From the NCBI GenBank assembly GCA_046344715.1, contig JBKDKX010000009.1, positions 94,362-158,361 of the forward strand: a stretch of 64,000 nucleotides of DNA. Reading direction: 5' to 3'. Shown piece after piece: positions 50,804-59,609 of the stretch. A model generated the notes under the pieces. It was not told the DNA's origin. It made no database searches and saw nothing but the letters and a program-made list of their open reading frames with translations. How positions within the stretch are numbered: position 1 is the first letter of the stretch; every line of letters starts with the position of its first letter. The position numbers were made by a program, and so were the translations under genes. This DNA is from CAZAQK01 sp046344715 (GTDB taxonomy: Bacteria; Pseudomonadota; Alphaproteobacteria; Rickettsiales; SXRF01).

Positions 50804-52789
50804 TTATTGTAGCTGCTTACCCGTTTTCTTGGGCATTTCTTTTACAACCAAGCCATCACTCTGTGCCTGAGTATTGGTTATTTTAGGCTTACGTTTTTTC
50901 ATAACAGGCTTCCTAACAATTTTTCTAACATAAATTTTATTTCCCTGTTTTACTTTTTTATAGGTTACGTAGACATTTGAACTGGGAACCGTTTCAACAT
51001 CGACAATATTCACAGGATTAATCTTGCTATCACTCAACTTAGACACTTCATTAAATAAACGGTAATTAACTTCTGAGTCATCAGGTTGTAATGTAGAATT
51101 AAAAAATTCTCCCTCTATTGCTCTGACGCGACATTTTGTGCGGTTAATCTTACACACTAACAGTTTTCCTTGTTCGAAATATGTGATCCAATATCTGCTG
51201 TGTGCACTTGCCATAATGAGTGGGCGAAAATTTTCGTATTTTCTGAATACGCTACGAAATCTTTTAGCTTCGTTCTGGATTCCGAGGTAATCGAACACGC
51301 TCGTCATGATGTCTGGTTGCATAAAATACTCACGACTGGTGTACTGCTGATTATCGGGGGTTTTAATAACCATCACGCCCCAATTGGCAGCCAGCGGGGT
51401 AAATTTGCTTTCTCTATTACGATTCTGGCGTGATTCATCGCCAACAACAATAACCAGGGTGTTTTTTAATAAATCCGCCTTCTCCAAATTAGTCATAAGG
51501 CCTTTTATCCCCTGATCAGCTGCATGAAAAGCTGCATGAGGCCCATTTGAGAATTGGCTGGCATATGGTTTAGTGATGTTAAATGGAGGATGCGTTCCCG
51601 TTGTCATTACAACAGCCGCCCAAGGGCTATTCTCTACATTCTGATCTATTAATTTATCAGCAACTTTTGGTAAAAAAACAGCATCCGCCATGCCCCAACC
51701 AAGAAAGGTAAATTTCATAGACTTACTGTTGTTAGTCTTTAAGTCTGAAGCCTGATATGCTTTTGTAAAACCAGCTCTTCTTATAAACCTCCGTTTATTA
51801 GTATAAGCCAGACTACTACCCTGAAAGAAAAAACTTTTATATCCATATTGCTTTAAGATTGCTGGCAGGCAAGGTTGATATGCTCCTCTATTCTGAGTAG
51901 CAAACCATTTATTGTTGCCTCTGTATACAGAGTCACTATTGAATGTAGGATAATCACCGCAAATGATAGAATATAAGCCATTTAGCGTATATTGCTGTGG
52001 GTATATAAAATTTGGATAATATAAAAATTTTCTAGCCATAGTGGAGAGATATGGCATGTAACCGTTACTTAAATGAGAGTCTGTTAGACCTTCGATAGTT
52101 ACAATGAGTATATTAGGTCTTGTTTTCTCAAGTGGAATGATAGGTTTTCCTTTTAAATCCAATCCTGTAAAACGCTTATATTCTTCAGTAGCCCTTATTT
52201 GTGTCACACCTGATGCCATATCACTACTGATCGGCATGACATCCACAATATTTTCTTCGATTACATTATAAGAACGCCATGAATTATCAGAAGCGGGTAA
52301 AAACGCTACACACAGTAACAATAAGACAAAAAACGTTGCATATCTTTTTGGGGTGCCAATTGAAGAAAAATCAATAGTTCTTGCAAATTTTGCAACAAGA
52401 TATGAGAACATAGAAAATAAAAATAGAGGTACCAGCACATCATCGGTCAGAATGACACCAAACAAAAACTCTTCTTCGCTTAGCTGACCACTGTCAGAAA
52501 AACTGATATTTGCTTTATTAAAATCAATATGCACCAGATTAGCAGCAAGCAACGTTATCCAGGGGATATATACGAGGAAAGAAAGCCACTTAAAGCGAAT
52601 TACGGCTAAGATTGCCGCCAACACCCCGCAAATAGCAGCATCAGAACTAAAGCCACGCAGTATAAACCAGCCATAATCTGACTGTGTGAAATGTGATGCC
52701 ATCAGCTCTGTTGCAACACGTGCAACAAAAGTAATGATAAGTAGTATCAGGAAGTGTTTGTGCCAGAGCTGCAGCGTTCTATTTAACAC
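50804..52789 (-). CDS. LTA synthase family sulfatase (phosphoglycerol or phosphoethanolamine transferase type)
   Basis: The 661-residue membrane protein has five N-terminal helices (about 10-165) and a periplasmic sulfatase-fold domain. RPNILIVTIEGL opens the domain with Glu as metal ligand, the nucleophile Thr is probable in QQYTLNGLYS (about residue 270), and VVGDESRQN (about residue 450) is near the metal site. A Lys/Arg-rich tail (residues 600-661) is unusual. Family members transfer phosphoglycerol or phosphoethanolamine to glycans or lipids. GTG 52789 is four bases after the pepF stop with GGAG upstream. Confidence 0.8.
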   Translation of the reverse strand: MLNRTLQLWHKHFLILLIITFVARVATELMASHFTQSDYGWFILRGFSSDAAICGVLAAILAVIRFKWLSFLVYIPWITLLAANLVHIDFNKANISFSDSGQLSEEEFLFGVILTDDVLVPLFLFSMFSYLVAKFARTIDFSSIGTPKRYATFFVLLLLCVAFLPASDNSWRSYNVIEENIVDVMPISSDMASGVTQIRATEEYKRFTGLDLKGKPIIPLEKTRPNILIVTIEGLTDSHLSNGYMPYLSTMARKFLYYPNFIYPQQYTLNGLYSIICGDYPTFNSDSVYRGNNKWFATQNRGAYQPCLPAILKQYGYKSFFFQGSSLAYTNKRRFIRRAGFTKAYQASDLKTNNSKSMKFTFLGWGMADAVFLPKVADKLIDQNVENSPWAAVVMTTGTHPPFNITKPYASQFSNGPHAAFHAADQGIKGLMTNLEKADLLKNTLVIVVGDESRQNRNRESKFTPLAANWGVMVIKTPDNQQYTSREYFMQPDIMTSVFDYLGIQNEAKRFRSVFRKYENFRPLIMASAHSRYWITYFEQGKLLVCKINRTKCRVRAIEGEFFNSTLQPDDSEVNYRLFNEVSKLSDSKINPVNIVDVETVPSSNVYVTYKKVKQGNKIYVRKIVRKPVMKKRKPKITNTQAQSDGLVVKEMPKKTGKQLQ

Positions 52790-52792
52790 AGA

Positions 52793-54568
52793 TCACTCCA
52801 GCTCATCAATCATGTCCGAAATGATGTTAAGCCCCTGCTGCCAGAAATCTGGGTGGGAAGCATCAAGGCCAAATGGCGCAAGTAGTTCTTTATGACGCAG
52901 CGTGCCACCAGCTTCAAGCATGACGAGATATTTTTTCTCAAAATCTTTTACTTTACCTTTCTGGTAAACAGCATACAGCGAATTTACCAGACAATCACCA
53001 AACGCATATGCATACACATAAAACGGCGTGTGAATAAAATGCGGAATATACGTCCAGAAATAGCGGTAATCACCATGCAGCTTAATGGCATGGCCAAGGC
53101 TTGCAGACTGCACTTCCATCCAGATGTCACTGACGCGCTCTACTGTTAGTTCACCTTGCCTGCGCTCGTTATGCACACGCCTTTCAAATTCACAGAATGC
53201 GACCTGACGCACTACCGTGTTCAGCATATCTTCTACCTTGGAGGCTATTAAATGCTTTCGGCGTTTCTCGTTCTTTTCCTGCTTCACTAGCTCACGGAAG
53301 GTAAGCTGTTCACCAAATACTGAGGCAGTTTCTGCCAACGTCAGCGGCGTATCACACATCAATGCGCCTTGCTTTGCCGCGAGCACCTGATGCACCCCGT
53401 GGCCAAGCTCATGTGCCAGAGTCATCACATCCCGCGTTTTGCCTTGAAAGTTCAAAAGAAGGTATGGATGCACGCTAGGTACCGTGGGATGAGCAAACGC
53501 ACCTGGCGACTTTCCGGCGCCAACAGGTGCATCAATCCACGCATTATCAAAGAATTTCTTGCCAACAGATGCAAGCTCTTTAGAAAAACTAGCATAGGAA
53601 GAAAGCACCAAAGTCTGTGCTTCATTCCAGCCATAAACATGTTCCTTCTCGGCTGGTAATGGCGCATTCCTGTCCCAGTAATCAAGCTGCTTTTTGCCAA
53701 ACCATTTTGCCTTTAGTTTGTAATAACGATGTGAAAGGTTGGGATAATTCTTCTGCACCGTGGAAAGCAGCGCATCCACCACTTCATCTTCAATACAATT
53801 GCTTACATTGCGCGAAGATATGGGTGACGCAAAACCACGCCATTTGTCTTCAGTTTCTTTATCTTTTGCCAGAGTATTCGTAATTAGCGCAAAAAGAGAG
53901 GCTTTCTCACGGAATACCCTGCCGATGATAAGCGCTGCTTTTTTACGGGTTGCAGCATTTTTAGATGAGAGATAATCGAAAATCTGTGGCTCAGTTAGTT
54001 CCTTGCCATCCATTTTGAAACGCAGGCCAGTGATGGTTTCATCAAATAACCGAATCCATGCTGCTTGGCCAGATACATGTTTTTCATGAAGCAATTTTTC
54101 CAGATCATCAGATAATTGGTATGGCTTAAACGAACGTACATCACGCAACCATGAGGCGTATTTAGCCAGCGATTTATCTTTAAGTTTTGCTTTAATATCT
54201 GCATCAGGAATTTTATTTATCGAAAGGCCGAAAAACAAAATTTGCGATGAAAGCACGGTAATACGTTCTTGTGCATTCTGGTAAAACTGAGCACTGGAGG
54301 GGTCTGCCATATTTTTGGCAAATAAAAGCCCTGCATAGCTGCCAATTTTACCAAACAATTCCTGAATAATTTCATATTCAGTAATTGCTTTTGCCAATGC
54401 AGCACCACTTAATTGGGTAATTTTTCCATCATAGTTTTTTGCGAATGCAGCGCATAACTTTTCAAGATGTTTATAATCTTTTTCTATTTTGCTATCTTTG
54501 ATGGAATCATAAAAATCTGATAAATCCCATTCAGGAAGTTTTTGTACTACAGCTTTTTTCGACGTCAT
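52793..54568 (-). CDS. pepF: Oligoendopeptidase F family (M3) metallopeptidase
   Basis: The 591-residue peptidase has the zinc site HELGH in LAHELGHGVHQVLA (about residue 390) and a downstream ligand Glu in TLAETASVFGE, typical of M3B. It degrades short peptides in the cytosol. It has no signal peptide. ATG 54568 follows AAAGG. It is the middle gene of a three-gene leftward unit, and its stop is four bases before the next start. Confidence 0.93.
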   Translation of the reverse strand: MTSKKAVVQKLPEWDLSDFYDSIKDSKIEKDYKHLEKLCAAFAKNYDGKITQLSGAALAKAITEYEIIQELFGKIGSYAGLLFAKNMADPSSAQFYQNAQERITVLSSQILFFGLSINKIPDADIKAKLKDKSLAKYASWLRDVRSFKPYQLSDDLEKLLHEKHVSGQAAWIRLFDETITGLRFKMDGKELTEPQIFDYLSSKNAATRKKAALIIGRVFREKASLFALITNTLAKDKETEDKWRGFASPISSRNVSNCIEDEVVDALLSTVQKNYPNLSHRYYKLKAKWFGKKQLDYWDRNAPLPAEKEHVYGWNEAQTLVLSSYASFSKELASVGKKFFDNAWIDAPVGAGKSPGAFAHPTVPSVHPYLLLNFQGKTRDVMTLAHELGHGVHQVLAAKQGALMCDTPLTLAETASVFGEQLTFRELVKQEKNEKRRKHLIASKVEDMLNTVVRQVAFCEFERRVHNERRQGELTVERVSDIWMEVQSASLGHAIKLHGDYRYFWTYIPHFIHTPFYVYAYAFGDCLVNSLYAVYQKGKVKDFEKKYLVMLEAGGTLRHKELLAPFGLDASHPDFWQQGLNIISDMIDELE

Positions 54569-54580
54569 ACTAGCCTTTAA

Positions 54581-55930
54581 TTAATAAGATTCTGGCATCA
54601 TTCCAGCATCAGGAGATTCGCTTTCTGCCTCTGGATACCCTGAAGATGAATCTTCCGGTAAAACAGGCATAACAGACAGAACGTCTGCTGCGGGTTCTGA
54701 AGGTGGAGTTAGTTTGAAAAACTCTCCTAAAAGAGAGGCTGTTAACTCTTCAAAGGTAATTCCACCGATATAAAGCACGCCATTTTTCTCACGTTTGATT
54801 GCAACAGATGTGCGTTCAGCAAAATTATCCTTATCTTTAACACCAGACATTCTCTTCAAGGCAGAACGTACTGTATTTTTGAAAGGCTCTGAGATGAGAT
54901 CGCTGGCGATCAAGCCATCGGCATTTACAATTTCGATATCCATATTACCTGAAGGCAGAGGATCATCCACGGCGAGGGAAGCTTTGCCATTAGCAATGAC
55001 ATTAAAGTTTTCACCGATTAAAGCCATTTTATGCACGGTAAAATCCATGTCAGAAAAACCGGGCATCACATTAAAATAATCAAGTTTTACCTGTGCACCT
55101 GAAAAATCAGAATCAATAATAAGGCTGTAAGGTTTGCTGTGTGTAGCGCCATCATGAATCACCAGATCGGTTGCGCGCCATTCAAAACGGCCAGCAAATT
55201 TATTTTCCTCAAGCTGCTCAACATTACTGTTTACGGTAAATTCTGCGATAGAAACACTGCTGTTATTATCACTTACAATTTTAACATCCGGCAAATAATA
55301 ATGTATTTTATTGGTAACGCCTGCCTCTGTTGCTTCTGCCTTAAGGTAATTATCTTTACCAAAAGAAACTATCATGCGTTCTCTTACAATTTCTTCATCT
55401 CCAGCCGCAGGGACAGGAGCAATGATTAACTGCTCAGGAAAGCGAATTACATGACTTGAAATAGCTCCTTTTTGCTCTGCAAAAGCATAGGTTATAGCAG
55501 CAGAAGGTGTGATGGTTTTGCTAAGCTGGCTATTTTCAATAATGTTGATAGGTTCTTTGAATTCAAACTCTATACGGTTAAAACCAGATGATCCCTTTCG
55601 TGCCACGGCACTCTGCGTCGACAGTGAAAGGCGACTAGTGTCAAGCAGTCTTTTTTGGCTCATTTCAAGGCTTATATCTGAAATAATTGCCCGTGTATCA
55701 AAACCCCATCCCTCCATAACAACAGAGCCATAGGTAAACTTAGCTTCTTTATCCTGTAAGACAGCTTCTTGCTGAACATAATTTCCAAAACGCTGGAGTA
55801 ATATTTCAACTCTTTCCTTGTTTAATACATCACCACTTCCAGCCAATATGCTGACCAAAATCAACGCTAAAACGATAAGGCCAAAAGCTGATTTTTGACG
55901 GTGTGATAATGAATTAGATAGATTCAGCAT
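54581..55930 (-). CDS. Membrane-anchored protein of unknown function
   Basis: The 449-residue protein has one N-terminal membrane anchor (about residues 15-31) and a long periplasmic beta-rich region. YGSVVMEGWGFDTRAIISDISLE recalls DUF945/AsmA-like proteins, and the repeated beta pattern FNRIEFEFKEPINI fits that type. The last 45 residues are acidic and Pro/Ser-rich. AsmA-like proteins act in lipid transport between membranes, but membership is not certain. It heads the unit with pepF and the sulfatase-like gene. Confidence 0.5.
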   Translation of the reverse strand: MLNLSNSLSHRQKSAFGLIVLALILVSILAGSGDVLNKERVEILLQRFGNYVQQEAVLQDKEAKFTYGSVVMEGWGFDTRAIISDISLEMSQKRLLDTSRLSLSTQSAVARKGSSGFNRIEFEFKEPINIIENSQLSKTITPSAAITYAFAEQKGAISSHVIRFPEQLIIAPVPAAGDEEIVRERMIVSFGKDNYLKAEATEAGVTNKIHYYLPDVKIVSDNNSSVSIAEFTVNSNVEQLEENKFAGRFEWRATDLVIHDGATHSKPYSLIIDSDFSGAQVKLDYFNVMPGFSDMDFTVHKMALIGENFNVIANGKASLAVDDPLPSGNMDIEIVNADGLIASDLISEPFKNTVRSALKRMSGVKDKDNFAERTSVAIKREKNGVLYIGGITFEELTASLLGEFFKLTPPSEPAADVLSVMPVLPEDSSSGYPEAESESPDAGMMPESY

Positions 55931-56001
55931 AGCTACAAACCCTGAGAAATTATATCAGGGTATGATAGTGTTTTTTACTAATGTAAGCAACCGGCAACTA
56001 C

Positions 56002-56340
56002 TTATTTTTTATCCACCATCATGTTGCGGGTGGCAGATGGGAGTGTAACACGCAGGCCATCGAGCGCATCACTCATCATAATCTGGCAACCAAGGCGGGA
56101 AGTATGGGTAAGGCCGAAGGCCAGATCAAGCATGTCTTCTTCATCTTCACTGGAACCCTTGAGCTTGCTAAACCATTCCGGGTCAACAATCACATGACAG
56201 GTGGAACAGGCTAGTGAGCCTTCACATGCGCCTTCTAGAGGTACGGCATTTTTATGTGCAGCTTCCAACACAGAAATGCCCACAGGCACATCTACGGTTT
56301 GTTCTTTTCCATCGGCATAAACAAAGGTCATTTTAGGCAT
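56002..56340 (-). CDS. fdx: Isc-type [2Fe-2S] ferredoxin
   Basis: The 112-residue ferredoxin binds its cluster through C-X5-C-X2-C in ACEGSLACSTCH and a fourth Cys in RLGCQIMM. It supplies electrons for Fe-S cluster assembly on IscU. ATG 56340 overlaps the hscA end by eight bases; an upstream frame to 56364 is rejected because it lies wholly in hscA. It is the last gene of the isc cluster. Confidence 0.93.
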   Translation of the reverse strand: MPKMTFVYADGKEQTVDVPVGISVLEAAHKNAVPLEGACEGSLACSTCHVIVDPEWFSKLKGSSEDEEDMLDLAFGLTHTSRLGCQIMMSDALDGLRVTLPSATRNMMVDKK

Positions 56341-58189
56341 TATTATCAAACTCCACAGTATCAATATGCGCCCCTTTTAACGCAGAGTTTATGGCTTTGT
56401 CCATTCTTCTTTGGGCAAAAGGATTGGCTAAATTAGCTAGTTGCTGTACTTCAGCATTCATATAATCGCGGTCTTCTCCTGCCATTGCACCGCGCACGGC
56501 CTGAATCTGCCGGTTTATAGCGGCGTGTTCACGGTCTTCAAGCAACTCTGCATCCTGCTTCATAGCGGACTGTAGTTCAATAATCACACGCTCGGCCTCA
56601 ATTCTGGCTTCGGCTACCAAACGCTCAGTAATATCCTGCCGTGCATGTTGCATACTTTCCATCAGCATTTTTTCCATCTGCTCTGGCTCAAGCCCATAAC
56701 TAGGCTTTACATGAATGGTCTGTTGCACACCGGTACGCGCCTCTTCGGCAGAAACCGTAAGCAAGCCATCGGCATCCACGGTGAAGGTCACTTTTACCCG
56801 CGCTACACCTGCTGGAAGTGGCGGAATGCCAGCCAGTTCAAACTTTGCCAGAGAGCGGTTAAGCCCTACCATTTCGCGTTCGCCTTGTAGCACATGAATG
56901 TTCATACCTGTCTGATTATCCTGATAGGTGGTGAACTCTTGCGATACAGAAACTGGAATCGGTGTATTACGCTCAATGATTTTTTCGGTAATTCTGCCCA
57001 TGGTTTCAAGGCCTAGTGATAGCGGAATAACATCCAGCAATAGATGATCGCTGCCCTGCGTAAGGCCCTTAGCCTGAATAGCAGCACCAAGTGCCACAAC
57101 TTCATCAGGATTGACATCGTTCAGCGGTTTTTTCTGGAAAAACTCCCCGACCTTTTCAACTACCAGTGGCACACGCGTGCTGCCACCCACCATCACCACA
57201 CCTTTGATATCAGCAGTAGAAAGTCCAGCATCCGTTAGGGCGCGCTCACATACAGAAATGGTTTTTTCTACATAAGGCATTATCAACTGCTCAAATGCAT
57301 TGCGGCTAAGTTGGTATGATTTATCGCTATATTCAATAGTGGCTGAAATATCAGAGGTCAGTCGGTGCTTGGCTTCCCGAACCAGAGAAACAAGCCTACC
57401 CACCTCTTCGCTAAGGAGCTTTCCATCTACGGTGCCGGATTCTGATAACAACCATGCTGCAATGGCCTGATCAAAATCGTCGCCACCAAGAGCAGTATCG
57501 CCACCTGTTGCAAGCACCTGAAATACGCCCTGCTCCAGCTTAAGCAGTGATATATCGAATGTGCCGCCACCTAAATCGTACACGGCATAAATGCCTTCTA
57601 TGTTCTTATCCAGACCGTAAGCAAGCGCGGCAGCTGTTGGCTCATTTACAAGGCGGAGCACTTCAAGCCCAGCGAGTTTTGCAGCATCCTTAGTCGCTGC
57701 CCTTGCCGCATCATCAAAATAAGCTGGCACGGTAATAACTGCTTTGGTCACGGGTTTTCCAAGTGCTTTTGCAGCGGAGTCTTTCAGATGCTTCAAAATT
57801 TCAGCTGAGACTTCCACGGGTGTTACTTCACGTCCACCGGCCTTAAGCCTCACCATGCCATCGCCGGCAACCACATCATAAGGCAAATTGCCTGCGATGG
57901 TGGCTATATCCTCTACTCCTCGTCCCATCAGGCGTTTTACCGAGGCGATAACGCCTTTTTCGCCTTTTTCATAACGCGCCTTGGCGGGGTATCCCACTTC
58001 AATTTCACTACCGTAATACACCACTGATGGCACCAGTGCATGGCCGTGGATGTTGTGGATGACCTCCACATCCTCGCCCGATGCCATCGCCACCACCGAA
58101 TAAGTGGTGCCCAAATCAATACCCACCGCCGCCACATCTTCGTGTGGTAGAGGCGTTTGGCCGGGTTCGTGGATTTGCAAGAGGTTCAT
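56333..58189 (-). CDS. hscA: Fe-S protein assembly chaperone HscA
   Basis: The 618-residue Hsp70 has the ATPase signatures GIDLGTTYSVVA, VYDLGGGTFDISL and VVMVGGSTRVPLV, and a substrate-binding domain that recognises the LPPVK motif of IscU. It works with HscB to release clusters from IscU. Length is normal. It lies between fdx and hscB, separated from hscB by palindromic repeat C. Confidence 0.95.
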   Translation of the reverse strand: MNLLQIHEPGQTPLPHEDVAAVGIDLGTTYSVVAMASGEDVEVIHNIHGHALVPSVVYYGSEIEVGYPAKARYEKGEKGVIASVKRLMGRGVEDIATIAGNLPYDVVAGDGMVRLKAGGREVTPVEVSAEILKHLKDSAAKALGKPVTKAVITVPAYFDDAARAATKDAAKLAGLEVLRLVNEPTAAALAYGLDKNIEGIYAVYDLGGGTFDISLLKLEQGVFQVLATGGDTALGGDDFDQAIAAWLLSESGTVDGKLLSEEVGRLVSLVREAKHRLTSDISATIEYSDKSYQLSRNAFEQLIMPYVEKTISVCERALTDAGLSTADIKGVVMVGGSTRVPLVVEKVGEFFQKKPLNDVNPDEVVALGAAIQAKGLTQGSDHLLLDVIPLSLGLETMGRITEKIIERNTPIPVSVSQEFTTYQDNQTGMNIHVLQGEREMVGLNRSLAKFELAGIPPLPAGVARVKVTFTVDADGLLTVSAEEARTGVQQTIHVKPSYGLEPEQMEKMLMESMQHARQDITERLVAEARIEAERVIIELQSAMKQDAELLEDREHAAINRQIQAVRGAMAGEDRDYMNAEVQQLANLANPFAQRRMDKAINSALKGAHIDTVEFDNNA

Positions 58190-58201
58190 AATATAATTCT
58201 T

Positions 58202-58293
58202 GTCATTCTGAATATGTGGAGCGAGTCAAAGAATCTTATAAAGTAAGATTAACATCATTCGACTACAGCTTTACGGCCGTTGTTCAGGATGAC
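58202..58293. repeat. Dispersed palindromic repeat, copy C (decayed)
   Basis: GTCATTCTGAA and TTCAGGATGAC ends with inner AAGAATCTTA; the middle is diverged. It occupies nearly all of the hscA-hscB gap. Confidence 0.7.
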
Positions 58294-58302
58294 ACTATCC
58301 TT

Positions 58303-58758
58303 TTATCTTTTTGCATCTTCAAGCGTTTTCACAATATACCCCAGTCGCAGCGTTTCCTGTGCAATGGCTTCCCAAGCGCTGGTTATAGTATGTTTTGCAA
58401 TCATCTCAATGGATTCTTTGCGCAGATTTTCGAGTTTTTCTGCGGCGATACATTCCTCCCTCCATCCCATAACTTCAATCAGTAAGTGCTGCGAAGGTTT
58501 TACTGTGTCTTTATCTGTACCAACGATAATGCCGTTAAGACTTAAGAGATATTGTGCGCGTTTCAGCGGGTCTTTTAGCGTATTATACGCATTGTTGATA
58601 TCTACACTGCGTTGCATGGCCGCATGCTTTTCTGCTACTGGCTTGATTGCAAAACGGTCTGGGTGGTATTTGCGCTGCTCAGTGAAATAGGCTTTTTCTA
58701 ATGTACCAAGGTCAATGTCAAAGGCAGGTGTAATATTGAGGAGTTCAAAATAATTCAT
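58303..58758 (-). CDS. hscB: Fe-S assembly co-chaperone HscB
   Basis: The 151-residue J-domain protein has HPD in YHPDRF (about residue 33) and the C-terminal IscU-binding helices. It delivers IscU to HscA. ATG 58758 (MNYFELLNITP) is preferred; the AGGA needed for its translation comes from the right arm of repeat D, eight bases upstream. A second ATG at 58767 lies inside the repeat itself. It follows iscA, separated only by the repeat. Confidence 0.92.
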   Translation of the reverse strand: MNYFELLNITPAFDIDLGTLEKAYFTEQRKYHPDRFAIKPVAEKHAAMQRSVDINNAYNTLKDPLKRAQYLLSLNGIIVGTDKDTVKPSQHLLIEVMGWREECIAAEKLENLRKESIEMIAKHTITSAWEAIAQETLRLGYIVKTLEDAKR

Positions 58759-58762
58759 TTTT

Positions 58763-58853
58763 GTCATCCTGAGCGAGCACAGCGAGTCGAAGTATCTTAA
58801 TCAACTGCATAAGATCCTTCGACTTCGGCCTTACGGCCTACGCTCAGGATGAC
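58763..58853. repeat. Dispersed palindromic repeat, copy D
   Basis: GTCATCCTGAGCGAGC pairs with TACGCTCAGGATGAC, with inner GAAGTATCTTA and AAGATCCTTCGAC. It exactly fills the iscA-hscB gap and gives hscB its Shine-Dalgarno sequence. Confidence 0.88.
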
Positions 58854-58854
58854 A

Positions 58855-59190
58855 TTACACATGAAAACTCTCGCCACACCCGCAGCGGCCCTTTTCGTTC
58901 GGGTTGCGGAAGATAAAGCCGCTTTTGAGTTTTTCTTCTACATAGTCCATTTCTGTGCCAATGAGGAACATCACCGCCTTGGGATCAATCAGTACACGGA
59001 TACCATCGCGCTCTACAACTTCATCAAATTTACTGGCTTCATCAGCATATTCGATGGTGTAGGAAAGACCGGAGCAGCCGCGCGTACGAATACCTACCTT
59101 GATGCCATAGGTTGGCTTGCCGCGCATGTCAATCATCTGGTGAATTCGCGCCAGTGCTGCATCAGAGATATTGACGATTGGTGCGGCCAT
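58855..59190 (-). CDS. iscA: Iron-sulfur cluster assembly protein IscA
   Basis: The 111-residue A-type carrier has the three conserved cysteines: RTRGCSGLSYTI (about residue 40) and the C-terminal CGCGESF. It carries Fe-S clusters from IscU to target proteins. Its TAA stop directly precedes repeat D. The start ATG 59190 is eight bases after the iscU stop. Confidence 0.95.
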   Translation of the reverse strand: MAAPIVNISDAALARIHQMIDMRGKPTYGIKVGIRTRGCSGLSYTIEYADEASKFDEVVERDGIRVLIDPKAVMFLIGTEMDYVEEKLKSGFIFRNPNEKGRCGCGESFHV

Positions 59191-59198
59191 AATTTTAC

Positions 59199-59600
59199 TT
59201 AAGCAGCATTACTTTTTGTGCCGTGCTTTGCCTTATAATCCTCAACCGCTGCTTTGATGGCATCTTCAGCAAGTACAGAGCAGTGAATTTTTACTGGTGG
59301 CAGGGAAAGATGCTGCGCGATTTCAGTGTTTTTAATCGTCGCCGCTTCATCAATAGTTTTGCCTTTTACCCATTCAGTAACGAGCGAGCTGGAAGCAATA
59401 GCAGAGCCGCAACCGAATGTTTTGAACTTCGCATCTTCAATCATGCCAGTGGCAGGATTTACTTTGATTTGCAATTTCATCACGTCACCACACGCAGGCG
59501 CACCAACAAGGCCAGTGCCAACATTGTCGTCACCTTTATCCATGCTGCCCACATTGCGCGGGTTTTCATAATGATCGATCAGTTTTTCTGAGTATGCCAT
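59199..59600 (-). CDS. iscU: Iron-sulfur cluster scaffold IscU
   Basis: The 133-residue scaffold has Cys in GAPACGDVMKL (about 37), Cys in FGCGSAIASSS (about 63), the HscA-recognition motif LPPVK and HC in IHCSVLAEDA (about 105-106). Clusters are built here using sulfur from IscS. ATG 59600 follows AAGGAG. It lies between iscS and iscA. Confidence 0.97.
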   Translation of the reverse strand: MAYSEKLIDHYENPRNVGSMDKGDDNVGTGLVGAPACGDVMKLQIKVNPATGMIEDAKFKTFGCGSAIASSSLVTEWVKGKTIDEAATIKNTEIAQHLSLPPVKIHCSVLAEDAIKAAVEDYKAKHGTKSNAA

Positions 59601-59609
59601 ACAATCTCC

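Noticed and set aside
58202..58853. CRISPR array in the isc cluster
   Set aside because: Only two related copies with a gene between them, palindromic and without regular spacers; no cas genes.
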